Source: Kluyvera sichuanensis
Lineage (GTDB): Bacteria; Pseudomonadota; Gammaproteobacteria; Enterobacterales; Enterobacteriaceae
Reading direction: 5' to 3'
NCBI RefSeq assembly: GCF_014218705.1
Contig: NZ_JABBJF010000027.1
Span: forward strand, 1-64,000
Length of the DNA: 64,000 nt
Numbering within the stretch: position 1 is the stretch's first letter; each line of letters begins with the position of its first letter. Below are positions 35,319-45,136 of the stretch, in pieces. Both the position numbers and the translations under genes were made by a program. The notes under the pieces are model-generated. The model did no database searches and was not told the origin of the DNA. It saw only the letters and a program-made list of their open reading frames with translations.

Positions 35319-37147
35319 GTGATGTTTTTGATTCAAAAGCCTTTCTGAAAACCGTAACCAGCCAGCCCGGCGTTTATCGTATGTATGATGCCGGCGGTAC
35401 GGTCATTTACGTTGGCAAAGCCAAAGATCTCAAAAAACGCCTTTCCAGCTATTTCCGCACTCAGGTTGCTTCCCGCAAAACGGAAGCCCTGGTGGCGCAG
35501 ATAGCGCAGATTGATGTCACCGTTACCCATACCGAAACGGAAGCGCTGCTGCTTGAGCATAACTATATCAAGCTTTATCAGCCTCGCTATAACGTTCTGC
35601 TGCGCGATGACAAATCCTATCCCTTTATTTTCCTGAGCGGCGACGCGCATCCGCGTCTGGCGACCCATCGCGGCGCTAAACACGCGAAAGGGGAGTACTT
35701 CGGGCCGTTCCCTAACGGCTATGCGGTGCGGGAAACGCTGGCGCTTCTGCAAAAGATCTTCCCGATTCGTCAGTGTGAAAACAGCGTCTACCGTAACCGT
35801 TCGCGTCCGTGCCTGCAGTACCAGATTGGTCGCTGCCTGGGGCCGTGCGTGAAAGGACTGGTAAGCGAGGAAGAGTATGCCCAGCAGGTTGACTACGTGC
35901 GGCTGTTTCTCGCTGGCAAGGACGACCAGGTGCTGACCCAGCTGATTGCGCGGATGGAGAAAGCGAGCCAGGCGCTGGCGTTTGAAGAAGCCGCGCGTAT
36001 TCGCGATCAGATTCAGGCCGTCCGTCGTGTCACCGAGAAACAGTTTGTCTCCAACAACGGCGACGACCTCGATGTGATTGGCGTGGCGTTTGAAGCGGGT
36101 ATGGCCTGCGTGCACGTGCTGTTCATCCGCCAGGGGAAAGTGCTGGGTAGCCGCAGTTATTTCCCCAAAGTTCCAAGCGATACCGAACTGGGCGAAGTGG
36201 TGGAAACCTTCGTCGGCCAGTTCTATTTCCAGGGCAGCCAGATGCGAACGCTGCCGGGCGAGATCCTGCTCGACTTTACGCTGAAAGACAAAACGCTGCT
36301 GGCCGATTCGTTATCCGAGCTGGCGGGGCGTCGCATTCAGGTGCAAACCAAGCCGCGCGGTGACCGTGCGCGCTATCTGAAGCTGGCGCGCACCAATGCG
36401 GTGACGGCGCTGTCGACTAAACTTTCTCAACAGTCGACCGTCCATCAACGCCTGCAGGCGCTCTCCGCTGAGCTAAAGTTACCGGCTATCAAGCGCATGG
36501 AGTGTTTTGATATCAGCCACACCATGGGGGAACAAACCGTTGCCTCGTGTGTGGTATTTGATGCCAATGGTCCGCTGCGCGCCGAATATCGCCGCTACAA
36601 CATTACCGGTATTACGCCGGGCGATGACTATGCGGCGATGAACCAGGTGCTGCGTCGCCGTTATGGTAAAGCCATCGATGACAGCAAAATTCCTGACGTT
36701 ATCCTGATTGACGGCGGGAAAGGGCAGTTGGGCCAGGCAAAAGCGGTATTTGCCGAGCTTAACGTGCCGTGGGACAAAAACCACCCGCTGCTGCTGGGCG
36801 TGGCAAAAGGCAGCGACCGTAAGGCGGGCCTTGAGACGCTGTTCTTTGAGCCGGAAGGTGAGGGCTTCAGCCTGCCGCCGGATTCCCCGGCGCTGCACGT
36901 CATTCAGCATATTCGCGACGAATCACACGATCATGCGATTTCCGGGCACCGTAAGAAACGCGCTAAGGTTAAAAGCACCAGTTCGCTGGAGACCATCGAA
37001 GGCGTGGGGCCAAAACGCCGCCAGATGTTGCTCAAGTACATGGGCGGGCTGCAAGGTTTGCAGCAGGCAAGCATTGAAGATATTGCGAAAGTGCCGGGAA
37101 TCTCGGTCGGACTCGCAGAAAAGATCTTCTACTCGTTGAAACATTAG
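35315..37147 (+). CDS. uvrC: Excinuclease ABC subunit C
   Basis: A 610-residue nucleotide-excision-repair nuclease that makes both incisions beside a lesion. It has the N-terminal GIY-YIG domain ([24 protein letters not shown]), UVR motif ([17 protein letters not shown]), C-terminal RNase-H-like endonuclease ([32 protein letters not shown]) and helix-hairpin-helix ([20 protein letters not shown]). GTG at 35315 yields exactly the E. coli length and overlaps uvrY's stop. Confidence 0.97.
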   Translation: MSDVFDSKAFLKTVTSQPGVYRMYDAGGTVIYVGKAKDLKKRLSSYFRTQVASRKTEALVAQIAQIDVTVTHTETEALLLEHNYIKLYQPRYNVLLRDDKSYPFIFLSGDAHPRLATHRGAKHAKGEYFGPFPNGYAVRETLALLQKIFPIRQCENSVYRNRSRPCLQYQIGRCLGPCVKGLVSEEEYAQQVDYVRLFLAGKDDQVLTQLIARMEKASQALAFEEAARIRDQIQAVRRVTEKQFVSNNGDDLDVIGVAFEAGMACVHVLFIRQGKVLGSRSYFPKVPSDTELGEVVETFVGQFYFQGSQMRTLPGEILLDFTLKDKTLLADSLSELAGRRIQVQTKPRGDRARYLKLARTNAVTALSTKLSQQSTVHQRLQALSAELKLPAIKRMECFDISHTMGEQTVASCVVFDANGPLRAEYRRYNITGITPGDDYAAMNQVLRRRYGKAIDDSKIPDVILIDGGKGQLGQAKAVFAELNVPWDKNHPLLLGVAKGSDRKAGLETLFFEPEGEGFSLPPDSPALHVIQHIRDESHDHAISGHRKKRAKVKSTSSLETIEGVGPKRRQMLLKYMGGLQGLQQASIEDIAKVPGISVGLAEKIFYSLKH

Positions 37148-37202
37148 GGGCTCTGTAGCAACATAGGGCTAATATTTACTGACAACAGATAGTTACCTCG
37201 CC

Positions 37203-37751
37203 ATGCAATATAATATTCCTACATTGCTCACGTTGTTCCGCGTCGTCCTGATCCCGTTTTTCGTGCTGGCGTTCTACCTGCCGTTCACCTGGGCTCCCTT
37301 TGTGTGTGCGCTTATCTTCTTTATCGCAGCGGTAACCGACTGGTTTGATGGCTATCTGGCGCGCCGCTGGAACCAAAGTACCCGTTTCGGTGCCTTCCTC
37401 GATCCGGTGGCGGATAAAGTGATGGTCGCGATTGCGATGGTGCTGGTGGCCGAACACTACCACACCTGGTGGGTGACGCTGCCGGCAGCGACCATGATTG
37501 CCCGTGAAATTATCATCTCCGCGCTGCGCGAGTGGATGGCGGAGCTGGGTAAACGCAGCAGCGTAGCGGTCTCCTGGATTGGCAAAGTTAAAACCACCGC
37601 ACAGATGGCTGCGCTGGTCTGGATGCTGTGGCGCCCAAATATCTGGGTTGAGTGGGCCGGTATTGCGTTATTCATGGTTGCAGCGGTGCTGACGCTGTGG
37701 TCAATGCTGCAATATTTGAACGCGGCGCGCGGTGATTTGCTTCAAGAGTGA
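37203..37751 (+). CDS. pgsA: CDP-diacylglycerol-glycerol-3-phosphate phosphatidyltransferase
   Basis: A 182-residue inner-membrane enzyme making phosphatidylglycerophosphate, the first step to phosphatidylglycerol and cardiolipin. The CDP-alcohol phosphotransferase motif is present as [28 protein letters not shown] (DG-x2-AR-x8-G-x3-D-x3-D). Four or more membrane helices are seen. Spacing from uvrC is 55 bases; the tRNA genes follow. Confidence 0.97.
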   Translation: MQYNIPTLLTLFRVVLIPFFVLAFYLPFTWAPFVCALIFFIAAVTDWFDGYLARRWNQSTRFGAFLDPVADKVMVAIAMVLVAEHYHTWWVTLPAATMIAREIIISALREWMAELGKRSSVAVSWIGKVKTTAQMAALVWMLWRPNIWVEWAGIALFMVAAVLTLWSMLQYLNAARGDLLQE

Positions 37752-37902
37752 TCGTTTCGGCGTAATTTTCAGCAAACGATTCAAAGTTGAGAAAATTACC
37801 GTTGACTCACCGCGTCAGATAAGTAGAATGCAACGCATCGAACGGCAGCACTGATTGCCAGACGATAGCAAAATCAAGTGGTTAGCAAATCAACTTGATA
37901 AT

Positions 37903-37978
<76 letters not shown>

Positions 37979-38018
37979 AATTAAAAGCATCGGCATTAGC
38001 GGGTGTTTAAGCATCAAA

Positions 38019-38092
38019 GGCGCGTTAGCAAAGCGGTTATGTAGCGGATTGCAAATCCGTCTAGTCCGGTTCGACTCCGGAACGCGCCTCCA
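38019..38092 (+). tRNA. cysT: tRNA-Cys (GCA)
   Basis: A 74-base cloverleaf. Acceptor GGCGCGT pairs with ACGCGCC, and the anticodon loop is ATTGCAAAT with anticodon GCA. The T-loop GTTCGAC and encoded CCA are present. Confidence 0.97.
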
Positions 38093-38103
38093 CTTTTTTC
38101 CCT

Positions 38104-38190
38104 GGCCGGATGGTGGAATCGGTAGACACAAGGGATTTAAAATCCCTCGGCGTTCGCGCTGTGTGGGTTCAAGTCCCACTCCGGCTACCA
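38104..38190 (+). tRNA. leuZ: tRNA-Leu (TAA)
   Basis: An 87-base class II tRNA with a long variable arm. Acceptor GGCCGGA pairs with TCCGGCT (first pair G-U). Anticodon TAA is at 38138-38140 in the loop TTTAAAA. CCA is encoded. It is a classic island integration site; an AT-rich islet starts just after it. Confidence 0.96.
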
Positions 38191-38232
38191 TGGGAAACAA
38201 AAGAATAATCAAAGCAATAAGCAGTGTCGTGA

Positions 38233-38255
38233 AACCACCTACGGGTGGTTTTTTT
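38233..38255 (+). terminator. Terminator of the tRNA operon
   Basis: AACCACC / GGTGGTT perfect seven-base stem with a TACG loop and a long T-run, 43 bases after the tRNA-Leu gene. Confidence 0.85.
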
Positions 38256-38485
38256 GTTTTTGTCCTTTCTACTCTCTTTCATCTATCTCCTTATTTTTAC
38301 CGTTTATTCTCCTCTGTATTTTTAATTTTGTCTTGTCTGACGCGTTCCGGTTTTGGGGTTTCGAGTAGTATCGATCATGCCAATTGCATTGAGGTACTGA
38401 CGCTCGAGTTGATGCCGCTAAGAGCGCCATTCTGCAGTGGGGATGAGATGGACAAAGTAGGTGTTAGCATGAAAAGGATGGTTAA

Positions 38486-39613
38486 ATGTCAATAACAGAG
38501 TTAGATACCAATTTTATCGAACGACTTAAAAATATTACAATTGATAGCGAATCTGAGCTCAACTTTTTTGAACTGGGCGGCTCCGGATATCTTGAAAATC
38601 CAACGTCAGACTTAATCGCGCTTTTTATGGGGGCTCAGAAGACCGTTTCGCCATGGTTGCTCAAAGCATTGTTGTGCAACCTGGATACAACTCTTGATGT
38701 TGATGATATTGATTTCACTTCGCTGGAAGTTCAGAGAGAGGCTCAAACAGCTGATGGAAAGTATCTGGATATCCTGATAAAGCATGATGAGTTCATTATC
38801 GGCATTGAGCATAAGGTTCGTGCTGATACGTATAACCCTTTCCCAAGCTATGTAAATCTTATTGAGCGCTATGGTGATAACAATCAACGCGTTTATCGAT
38901 GCATATTGAAGCCCGATAACAACTACGCGAAAGGTGCGGAGGGTTGGCAACTTGTCAATTATTCAGAACTGCTAACAACCGCACTGCAGCGTTTAGGCGG
39001 TGAGTTAATGGACAATCCGCTCAGCAAGTGGACTGTCTTCTATCAAGAGTTTTTAAATCATCTTAAAAATTTAAGCGAGACTAGCATGGATAGCGTATCA
39101 GATAAAAATGTCGAGTTCGTCACTGAGAACTTCAGCTCATTAATTAAGTCGGTCCAATTGCTTGAGATGTATGAGAGCGCGATAACCGAAGAAGCAAAGC
39201 TCGTGGTATCAGAAGTCCTGCCAGATGCGCATATCGCCACCAGTATCAATAACTGGAAGGACTACTATAAAGCCATTCATCTGATGCCTGGATGCTGGGG
39301 GCAGGGGAAAACCGGTGTGACCCTGGTTTATCGTCCTTCTTCTAATGGGCAAGGCGAAGCTGAGTTTTATGTGAATGGTTGGATTCACTCTGATAATTAC
39401 CCAGATATTAATGCGCTCAAAGAAGAGGTGAGGCTTGCGTTAAGCAACGGGAGTTTTATTCCAACGGCCAGCCCTGAAGATTACGATGTCTCAATCACGA
39501 GCAAGGGGCAGCTTCTCGAGTTGAGTTTCTGGGGTAATACGCACAGTAAAAAGGATGCGATGATGCTTCTGAAAGATATGACTACGTGGGTAGATGAACG
39601 CATCGGAGCGTAG
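38486..39613 (+). CDS. PD-(D/E)XK nuclease superfamily protein, unknown
   Basis: A 375-residue protein. Residues 18-45 (LNFFELGGSGYLENPTSDLI) and 65-125 form a PDDEXK_4-like core: the catalytic pattern is D in YLDILIKHDEF, then IGIEHKVRAD giving E-x-K, followed by a helix with YVNLIERYG. The remaining 200 residues are helical then mixed (PGCWGQGKTGVTLVYRPSSN, FWGNTHSKKD) with no known motif. It is AT-rich and directly follows the tRNA-Leu gene. The role could be defence or another nucleic-acid function; the sequence does not decide. Confidence 0.7.
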   Translation: MSITELDTNFIERLKNITIDSESELNFFELGGSGYLENPTSDLIALFMGAQKTVSPWLLKALLCNLDTTLDVDDIDFTSLEVQREAQTADGKYLDILIKHDEFIIGIEHKVRADTYNPFPSYVNLIERYGDNNQRVYRCILKPDNNYAKGAEGWQLVNYSELLTTALQRLGGELMDNPLSKWTVFYQEFLNHLKNLSETSMDSVSDKNVEFVTENFSSLIKSVQLLEMYESAITEEAKLVVSEVLPDAHIATSINNWKDYYKAIHLMPGCWGQGKTGVTLVYRPSSNGQGEAEFYVNGWIHSDNYPDINALKEEVRLALSNGSFIPTASPEDYDVSITSKGQLLELSFWGNTHSKKDAMMLLKDMTTWVDERIGA

Positions 39614-39828
39614 CGGTAGTGCGTGTTTAATAACCACCTGAATGCTCATATTTCTTGATTCTTGCGACAATATTGCTTTGCAGACAGAAATGATTGCCCG
39701 AAAACGATACCTCATTTTGAGGGCAATCATTCAACAGCTTATTCCTCTGATTCTCACAACCCAAATTACCTGCAAAATGATACCATCCAGCGATAGTCTG
39801 ATAATAACGCTACGATGGTGATGCAAAG

Positions 39829-40524
39829 ATGATGGACTCACATGCAGTAGGTCAGCGTAAAGCATTATGGGATGCTTTCTGCCGCGATCAGAACATAATT
39901 AAAAACAGCGCGCCGCTCTTCGAATTGGACCACGAATCTGTCGTGCGCATTCGCCAGATAGGCAAAACCGCATCCAGGAGTATTCTCTCGCGAAGCCTAT
40001 CGATGGAAGAAAAGGTTATCACCGAGACCACCATTCTTATCGATGATATTTCGAACGCTCGTGAGCAGTTCGACGGACTTATTTATATGATGTTTACCCG
40101 CCAGAACGACGATGTGATACCGCTCTATATCGGTAAAGCAGAGTCAAAAGGGCGCAGTAATCCGGTGTCCGCCAATATTAAAGATATCGACAGGGTAAAA
40201 GACAAATTTGCTCGATGGGGGGATAACTACCAGTATCATATTGGCGATCTGAGCGCTTCCGTTCTGCCGGGACACGATGCTAAATACGTGACCTTAAAGT
40301 ATCAGCACTGGGCTGAACGTCTGTTTGTTTCATATCCCTCGGAAAGGCCGCAGCTAAAACAGGATGTCTGGTTCTGGTGCAAAGCGTGGAATAAAAATGA
40401 TGTCGGTATCTGGCCCGAGTTTGGCCCAACACGATTAACGTTCCTGGAATATCTGTTGATCGGCGTGGCAAGTTCGCTATTCCCTGACGTATTGCTTAAT
40501 CGTGAAGGGCACAGCCGAAGCTAA
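39829..40524 (+). CDS. GIY-YIG-like nuclease family protein, unknown
   Basis: A 231-residue protein. A GIY-YIG core is readable from about residue 83: GLIYMMFTRQ, PLYIGKAESKGR (YIG element), an Arg in KFARWGDNY, Glu in FLEYLLIG and Asn in LLNREGH, which are the five usual active-site positions. The N-terminal 80 residues contain AFCRDQNIIKNSAPLFELDH. It follows the PDDEXK gene by 215 bases in the same direction and both are in low-GC DNA. Partner or independent gene cannot be told. Confidence 0.65.
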   Translation: MMDSHAVGQRKALWDAFCRDQNIIKNSAPLFELDHESVVRIRQIGKTASRSILSRSLSMEEKVITETTILIDDISNAREQFDGLIYMMFTRQNDDVIPLYIGKAESKGRSNPVSANIKDIDRVKDKFARWGDNYQYHIGDLSASVLPGHDAKYVTLKYQHWAERLFVSYPSERPQLKQDVWFWCKAWNKNDVGIWPEFGPTRLTFLEYLLIGVASSLFPDVLLNREGHSRS

Positions 40525-40590
40525 TTGCCCTATATCATGTCGGGGAGCCATGTACCCAGAAAAACGGATCACGACGCTTAGGTAAACCCC

Positions 40591-41271
40591 TCAGGTCAAA
40601 TCCTTCATAAACTCACTGCGAAAGCGCGCAATTGGGTTTTTCTTGCGCGACCACCCAGGCTGGAAATGCTGCCAGTGCGCATCGCTGGCGGTGGCTAGCA
40701 GCTCATAATCGCCGCGGGTATCTCCCCAGGCGCGGAGATGATAGCGGCTGAGCGGGCCATAAACCGCCTCAAGGCGATTGATTTTGTGGATGCATCGGCA
40801 GTTATGGCCGACGATCCGCCCCGTTAACACGCCATCCTTGCTTTCCAGTTCGGTTCCTATCAGCTTAATCCCCAGCTTTTCAGCAAAAGGCCGCAGGACG
40901 ATCATCGGCGAGGCGGAGCACAGCGTTACTTCGGCGCCGGATGCGCGTTCTGCCGCTACCGCCATCAGCCCGGCCGGGCGCATCAGTTTTTTCCAGGTGC
41001 GCTGGCAGTAGGCTTCCGCTTTGTCCTGTACCCATTTTTCGTCACATCCGGCGAGGAAGGTGGTGATCAGCACTTCCTTAAGCTCATCGCGGGTCAGTCG
41101 GCGGCGAAAGCACTGCACCGAAGGGATAACGAGACGCAGCATTTTGCGGGCAAACCGGCGACGACCGAAGGCGAACTTCAGGAAGGGGATAAAGCTGTCG
41201 TGCCGGGTCAGGGTACCGTCAAAGTCAAAAACGGACAGGATCTGTTTATCGGCCTCGATTATCGTCATCAT
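40591..41271 (-). CDS. HAD-IB family phosphatase
   Basis: A 226-residue haloacid dehalogenase-type hydrolase. Motif I is VFDFDGTLTRHD (nucleophile Asp near 15), motif II is TLCSASP, and motif IV is AWGDTRGDYELL. It resembles the SerB/PF12710 subgroup, such as YfhB-like proteins with a helical cap. The start is uncertain: ATG-ATG at 41271/41268 with weak GAGAAAA is preferred over the ATG at 41364, because it places the FDFDG motif near the N-terminus as usual. Substrate unknown. It converges on the GIY-YIG gene. Confidence 0.85.
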   Translation of the reverse strand: MMTIIEADKQILSVFDFDGTLTRHDSFIPFLKFAFGRRRFARKMLRLVIPSVQCFRRRLTRDELKEVLITTFLAGCDEKWVQDKAEAYCQRTWKKLMRPAGLMAVAAERASGAEVTLCSASPMIVLRPFAEKLGIKLIGTELESKDGVLTGRIVGHNCRCIHKINRLEAVYGPLSRYHLRAWGDTRGDYELLATASDAHWQHFQPGWSRKKNPIARFRSEFMKDLT

Positions 41272-41721
41272 TTTTCTCGCGCTGGTAGGTATAGATAAAA
41301 TGTTACCACTAGCCATAGTGGAAGCAAAATATGCCCCGTTTGTCTCTGCACGCCGTCTGCGCATCGCCTCACTCCCTTTGCACCATCAGGTAACATAAGC
41401 CGAACAATTTGCTACAAAAATGCACAAAGCGTGACTATTGCATTATTTATGTACTTTATTGTTAACGAGATGTGATCCCCGCCGTAATTTCACCGCGCCG
41501 AGGCAGAGGCTTGACCCGCGCACTCTATACTCAAAATTGTCAAATTCCAGGCAAGGGTGCGTAAAGTTGGCAACCATTTTGCTTAATGATTTGGCCTGAA
41601 AAGCGTAAGGAAACCTCGCCGTTATCAGCAGGATATTGTCAGGATGTCGTTGTTTGGTGCTCGCGCCAGTCGTTCGGCTTCACACCGTTATGCATAAACC
41701 TCTTTGCTAAGGTAGATAATA
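41272..41721. other. Intergenic control region of the liv-type operon
   Basis: About 450 bp upstream of the binding-protein gene. It includes a sigma-54-type promoter (41567-41583), leaving a leader of roughly 130 bases. No clear ORF is supported. Confidence 0.5.
41567..41583 (+). promoter_or_regulatory. Sigma-54 (RpoN) promoter candidate
   Basis: TTGGCAACCATTTTGCT has GG at 41569-41570 and GC at 41581-41582 with the obligatory ten-base spacing, and fits the TGGCAc-N5-TTGCa consensus except at one position. Sigma-54 control of an amino-acid uptake operon fits nitrogen regulation (NtrC). I cannot place NtrC sites with confidence. Confidence 0.65.
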
Positions 41722-42843
41722 ATGTCGCTGAAATTTATAAAAAGTCCGCTTTCTCTTGTGTTGGCAGGGTGTCTGGTGACGGCGTTTTCCGCCCAGGCCG
41801 ATATCGTGATTGGCGTGGCAGGGCCATTTACCGGGCCAAATGCCACCTATGGCGATCAATACTGGCATGGCGCCACCCAGGCGGCAGCGGATATCAACGC
41901 TGCCGGTGGGATTAACGGCGAGAAAATTAAGCTGGTGCAGGGGGATGACGCCTGCGAACCGAAACAGGCCGTGTCGGTCGCTAACCGCCTGGTCGATCAG
42001 GATAAAGTGCAGGCCGTGGTCGGCCATTTCTGCTCCTCTTCCACCATGCCTGCCTCAGAGGTTTATAACGACGCTGGGGTTCTTGCGATTACCCCGGGCT
42101 CCACCAACCCGCTGATTACCGAACGTGGGATGAACGATATGTTCCGCATGTGTGGTCGCGATGACCAGCAGGGCGGCGTCGCCAGCGATTTCATCATCGA
42201 TAAACTGAAGGCCAAGCGCGTGGTGATTATCCACGATAAAGACACCTACGGTCAGGGGCTGGCGGATGCCACCCGTGCCGCGCTGGCAAAACGTGGCGTC
42301 AAAGATGTGATGTATGAAGGCCTATCGCGTGGTGAAAAGGACTTCAACGCCCTGGTGACCAAGATTGGCGCGCAGAAACCGGACGTGGTCTTCTTCGGTG
42401 GCTGTCACCCGGAAGCAGGCCCGCTGGTGCGCCAGATGCGTGAGCAGGGCGTACAGGCGAAATTCTTCTCCGGCGACTGTATCGTCAACGAAGAGATGGT
42501 CACCGCCGCGGGCGGGCCGCAGTACACCAAGGGTATCTATATGACCTTCGGTAAAGACCCACGCCTGATCCCGGACGGCAAAGCGGTCATCGAGAAATTC
42601 CGCGCCAACAAGTTTGAGCCAGAAGGCTACACCCTCTACTCCTACGCCTCAATTCAGGCGATTGCCGCAGCGTTCAAAGCTACCGGCGGTGCCGACTCTG
42701 CGAAAGCCAGCGCCTGGCTGAAAGCCAACCCGGTTGAGACGGTGATGGGCAAAAAAGCCTGGGACAGCAAAGGCGACCTGAAGGTCTCGGATTACGTGGT
42801 CTACCAGTGGGACGACCAGGGCAAGTACAAGGAAGTCGAGTAA
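41722..42843 (+). CDS. Branched-chain amino-acid ABC transporter, periplasmic binding protein
   Basis: A 373-residue LivK/LivJ-type binding protein. The signal peptide is SLVLAGCLVTAFSAQA, cleaved before DIVIGVAGPFTGP, which is the usual mature start. Other family marks are GINGEKIKLVQGDDACEPKQ, VVGHFCSSSTMPAS and PGSTNPLITERG. The paired cysteines (C73 and C98 region) match LivK. It is first in a five-gene operon after a sigma-54-type promoter; an intercistronic hairpin follows. It is an extra liv set, named by homology; the exact substrate is not certain. Confidence 0.93.
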   Translation: MSLKFIKSPLSLVLAGCLVTAFSAQADIVIGVAGPFTGPNATYGDQYWHGATQAAADINAAGGINGEKIKLVQGDDACEPKQAVSVANRLVDQDKVQAVVGHFCSSSTMPASEVYNDAGVLAITPGSTNPLITERGMNDMFRMCGRDDQQGGVASDFIIDKLKAKRVVIIHDKDTYGQGLADATRAALAKRGVKDVMYEGLSRGEKDFNALVTKIGAQKPDVVFFGGCHPEAGPLVRQMREQGVQAKFFSGDCIVNEEMVTAAGGPQYTKGIYMTFGKDPRLIPDGKAVIEKFRANKFEPEGYTLYSYASIQAIAAAFKATGGADSAKASAWLKANPVETVMGKKAWDSKGDLKVSDYVVYQWDDQGKYKEVE

Positions 42844-42861
42844 CGAGACGGAATCACGCTC

Positions 42862-42889
42862 AGCGCCGGTATGAGTTCATACCGGCGCT
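42862..42889 (+). promoter_or_regulatory. Perfect intercistronic hairpin
   Basis: AGCGCCGGTATGA (42862-42874) and TCATACCGGCGCT (42877-42889) form a 13-bp stem with a GT spacer. No T-run follows. Such hairpins after binding-protein genes protect the upstream mRNA and lower distal expression. Confidence 0.75.
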
Positions 42890-42898
42890 CAATAATAG

Positions 42899-43837
42899 AT
42901 GACACAACACGAGCGAGCGATGATGGAGACATTCTTCCTGCAACAGTTAGTTAATGGATTGACGCTAGGTTCCGTCTACGGATTGATAGCCATTGGTTAC
43001 ACCATGGTCTACGGCATTATCGGTATGATTAACTTCGCGCACGGCGAAGTGTATATGATATCGGCCTATCTCTGCGCCATCGGTCTGGCGCTGCTCTCTT
43101 ATTTCGGCCTGCACTCTTTTCCGCTGCTGATCCTCGGCACGCTGGTGTTTACCATCGTGGTGACGGGAGTTTACGGCTGGACGATTGAGCGCATCGCCTA
43201 TAAACCGCTGCGTAACTCCACGCGCCTGGCGCCGCTGATTTCCGCCATCGGCATGTCGTTGATTCTGCAAAACTACGCGCAAATCAGCCAGGGGCCGCGT
43301 CAACAGGGCGTGCCGACGATGCTCGACGGCGTGCTGCGACTGCATATCGGTGAAGGCTTTGTGCAGATAACCTACACCAAAATCTTTATTCTGCTGGCCT
43401 CGTTTGCGGGCATGCTGCTGCTGACCTGGATAATCGGCCATACCCGCCTTGGGCGCATGTGTCGTGCCGTGCAGCAGGATCGCAAAATGGCATCCATCCT
43501 CGGCATTAATACCGACCGGATTATCTCGCTGGTGTTCGTTATTGGCGCGGCGATGGCGGGGTTGGCAGGGGTGCTTATCACCATGAACTACGGCACCTTT
43601 GATTTCTATGCCGGGTTTATCATCGGTATTAAAGCTTTTACCGCCGCGGTGTTAGGGGGCATCGGCTCGCTGCCGGGGGCGATGCTCGGCGGGCTGCTGC
43701 TCGGGGTTGCCGAAGCGCAGTTCTCCGGAATGGTGAACACCGACTATAAGGACGTCTTCTCCTTTGGTCTGCTGGTGGTCATTCTGATTTTCCGTCCGCA
43801 GGGGCTGCTTGGTCGCCCGATTGTCGCCAAAGTGTAG
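42899..43837 (+). CDS. Branched-chain amino-acid ABC permease (LivH-like)
   Basis: A 312-residue membrane permease with FLQQLVNGLTLGSVYGLIAI, then GYTMVYGIIGMINFAHGEVY, the strongly conserved LivH start. The EAA-type loop is CRAVQQDRKMASILGINTDR. It has about eight helices. ATG at 42899 has no obvious ribosome site; ATG at 42920 or 42923 after GAGCGAG is also possible. It acts with LivM-like and two ATPases. Confidence 0.93.
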   Translation: MTQHERAMMETFFLQQLVNGLTLGSVYGLIAIGYTMVYGIIGMINFAHGEVYMISAYLCAIGLALLSYFGLHSFPLLILGTLVFTIVVTGVYGWTIERIAYKPLRNSTRLAPLISAIGMSLILQNYAQISQGPRQQGVPTMLDGVLRLHIGEGFVQITYTKIFILLASFAGMLLLTWIIGHTRLGRMCRAVQQDRKMASILGINTDRIISLVFVIGAAMAGLAGVLITMNYGTFDFYAGFIIGIKAFTAAVLGGIGSLPGAMLGGLLLGVAEAQFSGMVNTDYKDVFSFGLLVVILIFRPQGLLGRPIVAKV

Positions 43838-43846
43838 GAGCCGAAC

Positions 43847-45136
43847 ATGACGCATTCAACGGCCGTACACGACGGTTTTTCTCTCAAGCGCTGCGTGCTG
43901 GATGCGATTTTCGCAGGCCTGGTGGCGCTGATTATCTTTGGCCCCATCGTGGGCGTAGTGCTGGACGGCTACAGCTTCAACTTTAACGGCCAGCGGCTGG
44001 TGTGGATTGTCGCGGCGGTGATGATAGGGCGTTTTGCATTAAGCGCGCTGTCGATGACCGCCGTCGGCAGGCGCTTCAGCGCGCGGTTTGAAGGTGACAG
44101 TGCCGGGGTTTATGTCCGCTCGCCAGACTATAAAAGCAACATGCGCTGGGTTATCCCGCTGATCCTGGCGCTGGCGGTCTGCTTCCCGTTTGTGGCGACC
44201 AAATATGTGCTGACGGTGGCAATCCTTGGGCTTATCTACGTGCTGCTAGGCCTGGGGCTGAACATCGTGGTCGGGCTGGCGGGGCTGCTGGATCTTGGCT
44301 ACGTCGCCTTCTACGCCATTGGTGCTTACGGGCTGGCGCTTGGGTATCAGTATCTGGGGTTGGGCTTCTGGTCGATGCTGCCGATTGCGGCGCTGATGGC
44401 TGCTGCCGCTGGCGCATTGCTCGGCTTCCCGGTGCTGAGGATGCACGGCGACTATCTGGCGATCGTGACGCTGGGGTTTGGCGAAATCATCCGCCTGGTG
44501 CTCAACAACTGGCTGAGCTTTACCGGCGGCCCGAACGGCGTATCGGCACCGCCGCCAACCTTCTTTGGCCTCGAGTTTGGTCGGCGGGCGAAAGAGGGGG
44601 GCGTGCCGTTCCACGAGTTTTTCCATCTCACCTACAACCCCAATATGAAGTTTATCTTTATCTATGCGGTGCTGGTTCTGGTGGTGCTGCTGGTGCTCTA
44701 CATCAAACATCGTTTAACCCGCATGCCGATTGGCCGCGCGTGGGAAGCGCTGCGGGAAGATGAAATCGCCTGCCGTTCGATGGGGCTTAACCACGTGCTG
44801 GTGAAGCTGTCGGCGTTTACGCTCGGCGCTTCCACGGCGGGTATCGCCGGGGTGTTCTTCGCCACCTATCAGGGGTTCGTCAACCCGACTTCGTTCACCT
44901 TCTTTGAGTCGGCGCTGATCCTCGCCATCGTGGTGCTGGGCGGTATGGGCTCGACCATTGGCGTAGTGCTGGCGGCATTTGTGCTCACCGTCACTCCGGA
45001 GCTGCTGCGCAGCTTTGCTGAATATCGCGTGCTGCTGTTTGGCGTGCTGATGGTGGTGATGATGATCTGGCGGCCGCGTGGCCTGATTCGTATCAATCGC
45101 AGCGGTTTTGCCGTGCGTAAAGGAGTTGCGCCATGA
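43847..45136 (+). CDS. Branched-chain amino-acid ABC permease (LivM-like)
   Basis: A 429-residue membrane protein with an N-terminal extension (LivM type, DUF3382) of about 110 residues. The core follows: LGLGLNIVVGLAGLLDLGYV, MHGDYLAIVTLGFGEIIRLV and REDEIACRSMGLNHVLVKLS (coupling loop). Spacing to the LivH-like gene is nine bases, and it overlaps the LivG-like start by four. Confidence 0.93.
   Translation: MTHSTAVHDGFSLKRCVLDAIFAGLVALIIFGPIVGVVLDGYSFNFNGQRLVWIVAAVMIGRFALSALSMTAVGRRFSARFEGDSAGVYVRSPDYKSNMRWVIPLILALAVCFPFVATKYVLTVAILGLIYVLLGLGLNIVVGLAGLLDLGYVAFYAIGAYGLALGYQYLGLGFWSMLPIAALMAAAAGALLGFPVLRMHGDYLAIVTLGFGEIIRLVLNNWLSFTGGPNGVSAPPPTFFGLEFGRRAKEGGVPFHEFFHLTYNPNMKFIFIYAVLVLVVLLVLYIKHRLTRMPIGRAWEALREDEIACRSMGLNHVLVKLSAFTLGASTAGIAGVFFATYQGFVNPTSFTFFESALILAIVVLGGMGSTIGVVLAAFVLTVTPELLRSFAEYRVLLFGVLMVVMMIWRPRGLIRINRSGFAVRKGVAP

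Noticed and set aside
35333-36115. 260-codon minus-strand frame inside uvrC
   Set aside because: It lies wholly within the well-conserved uvrC gene and has no ribosome site or recognisable motif; long antisense frames are common in GC-rich genes.
38104-40600. Possible tRNA-Leu 3' end duplication marking an island att site
   Set aside because: I searched the islet by eye for a second copy of the tRNA 3' end and found none up to 40.6 kb.
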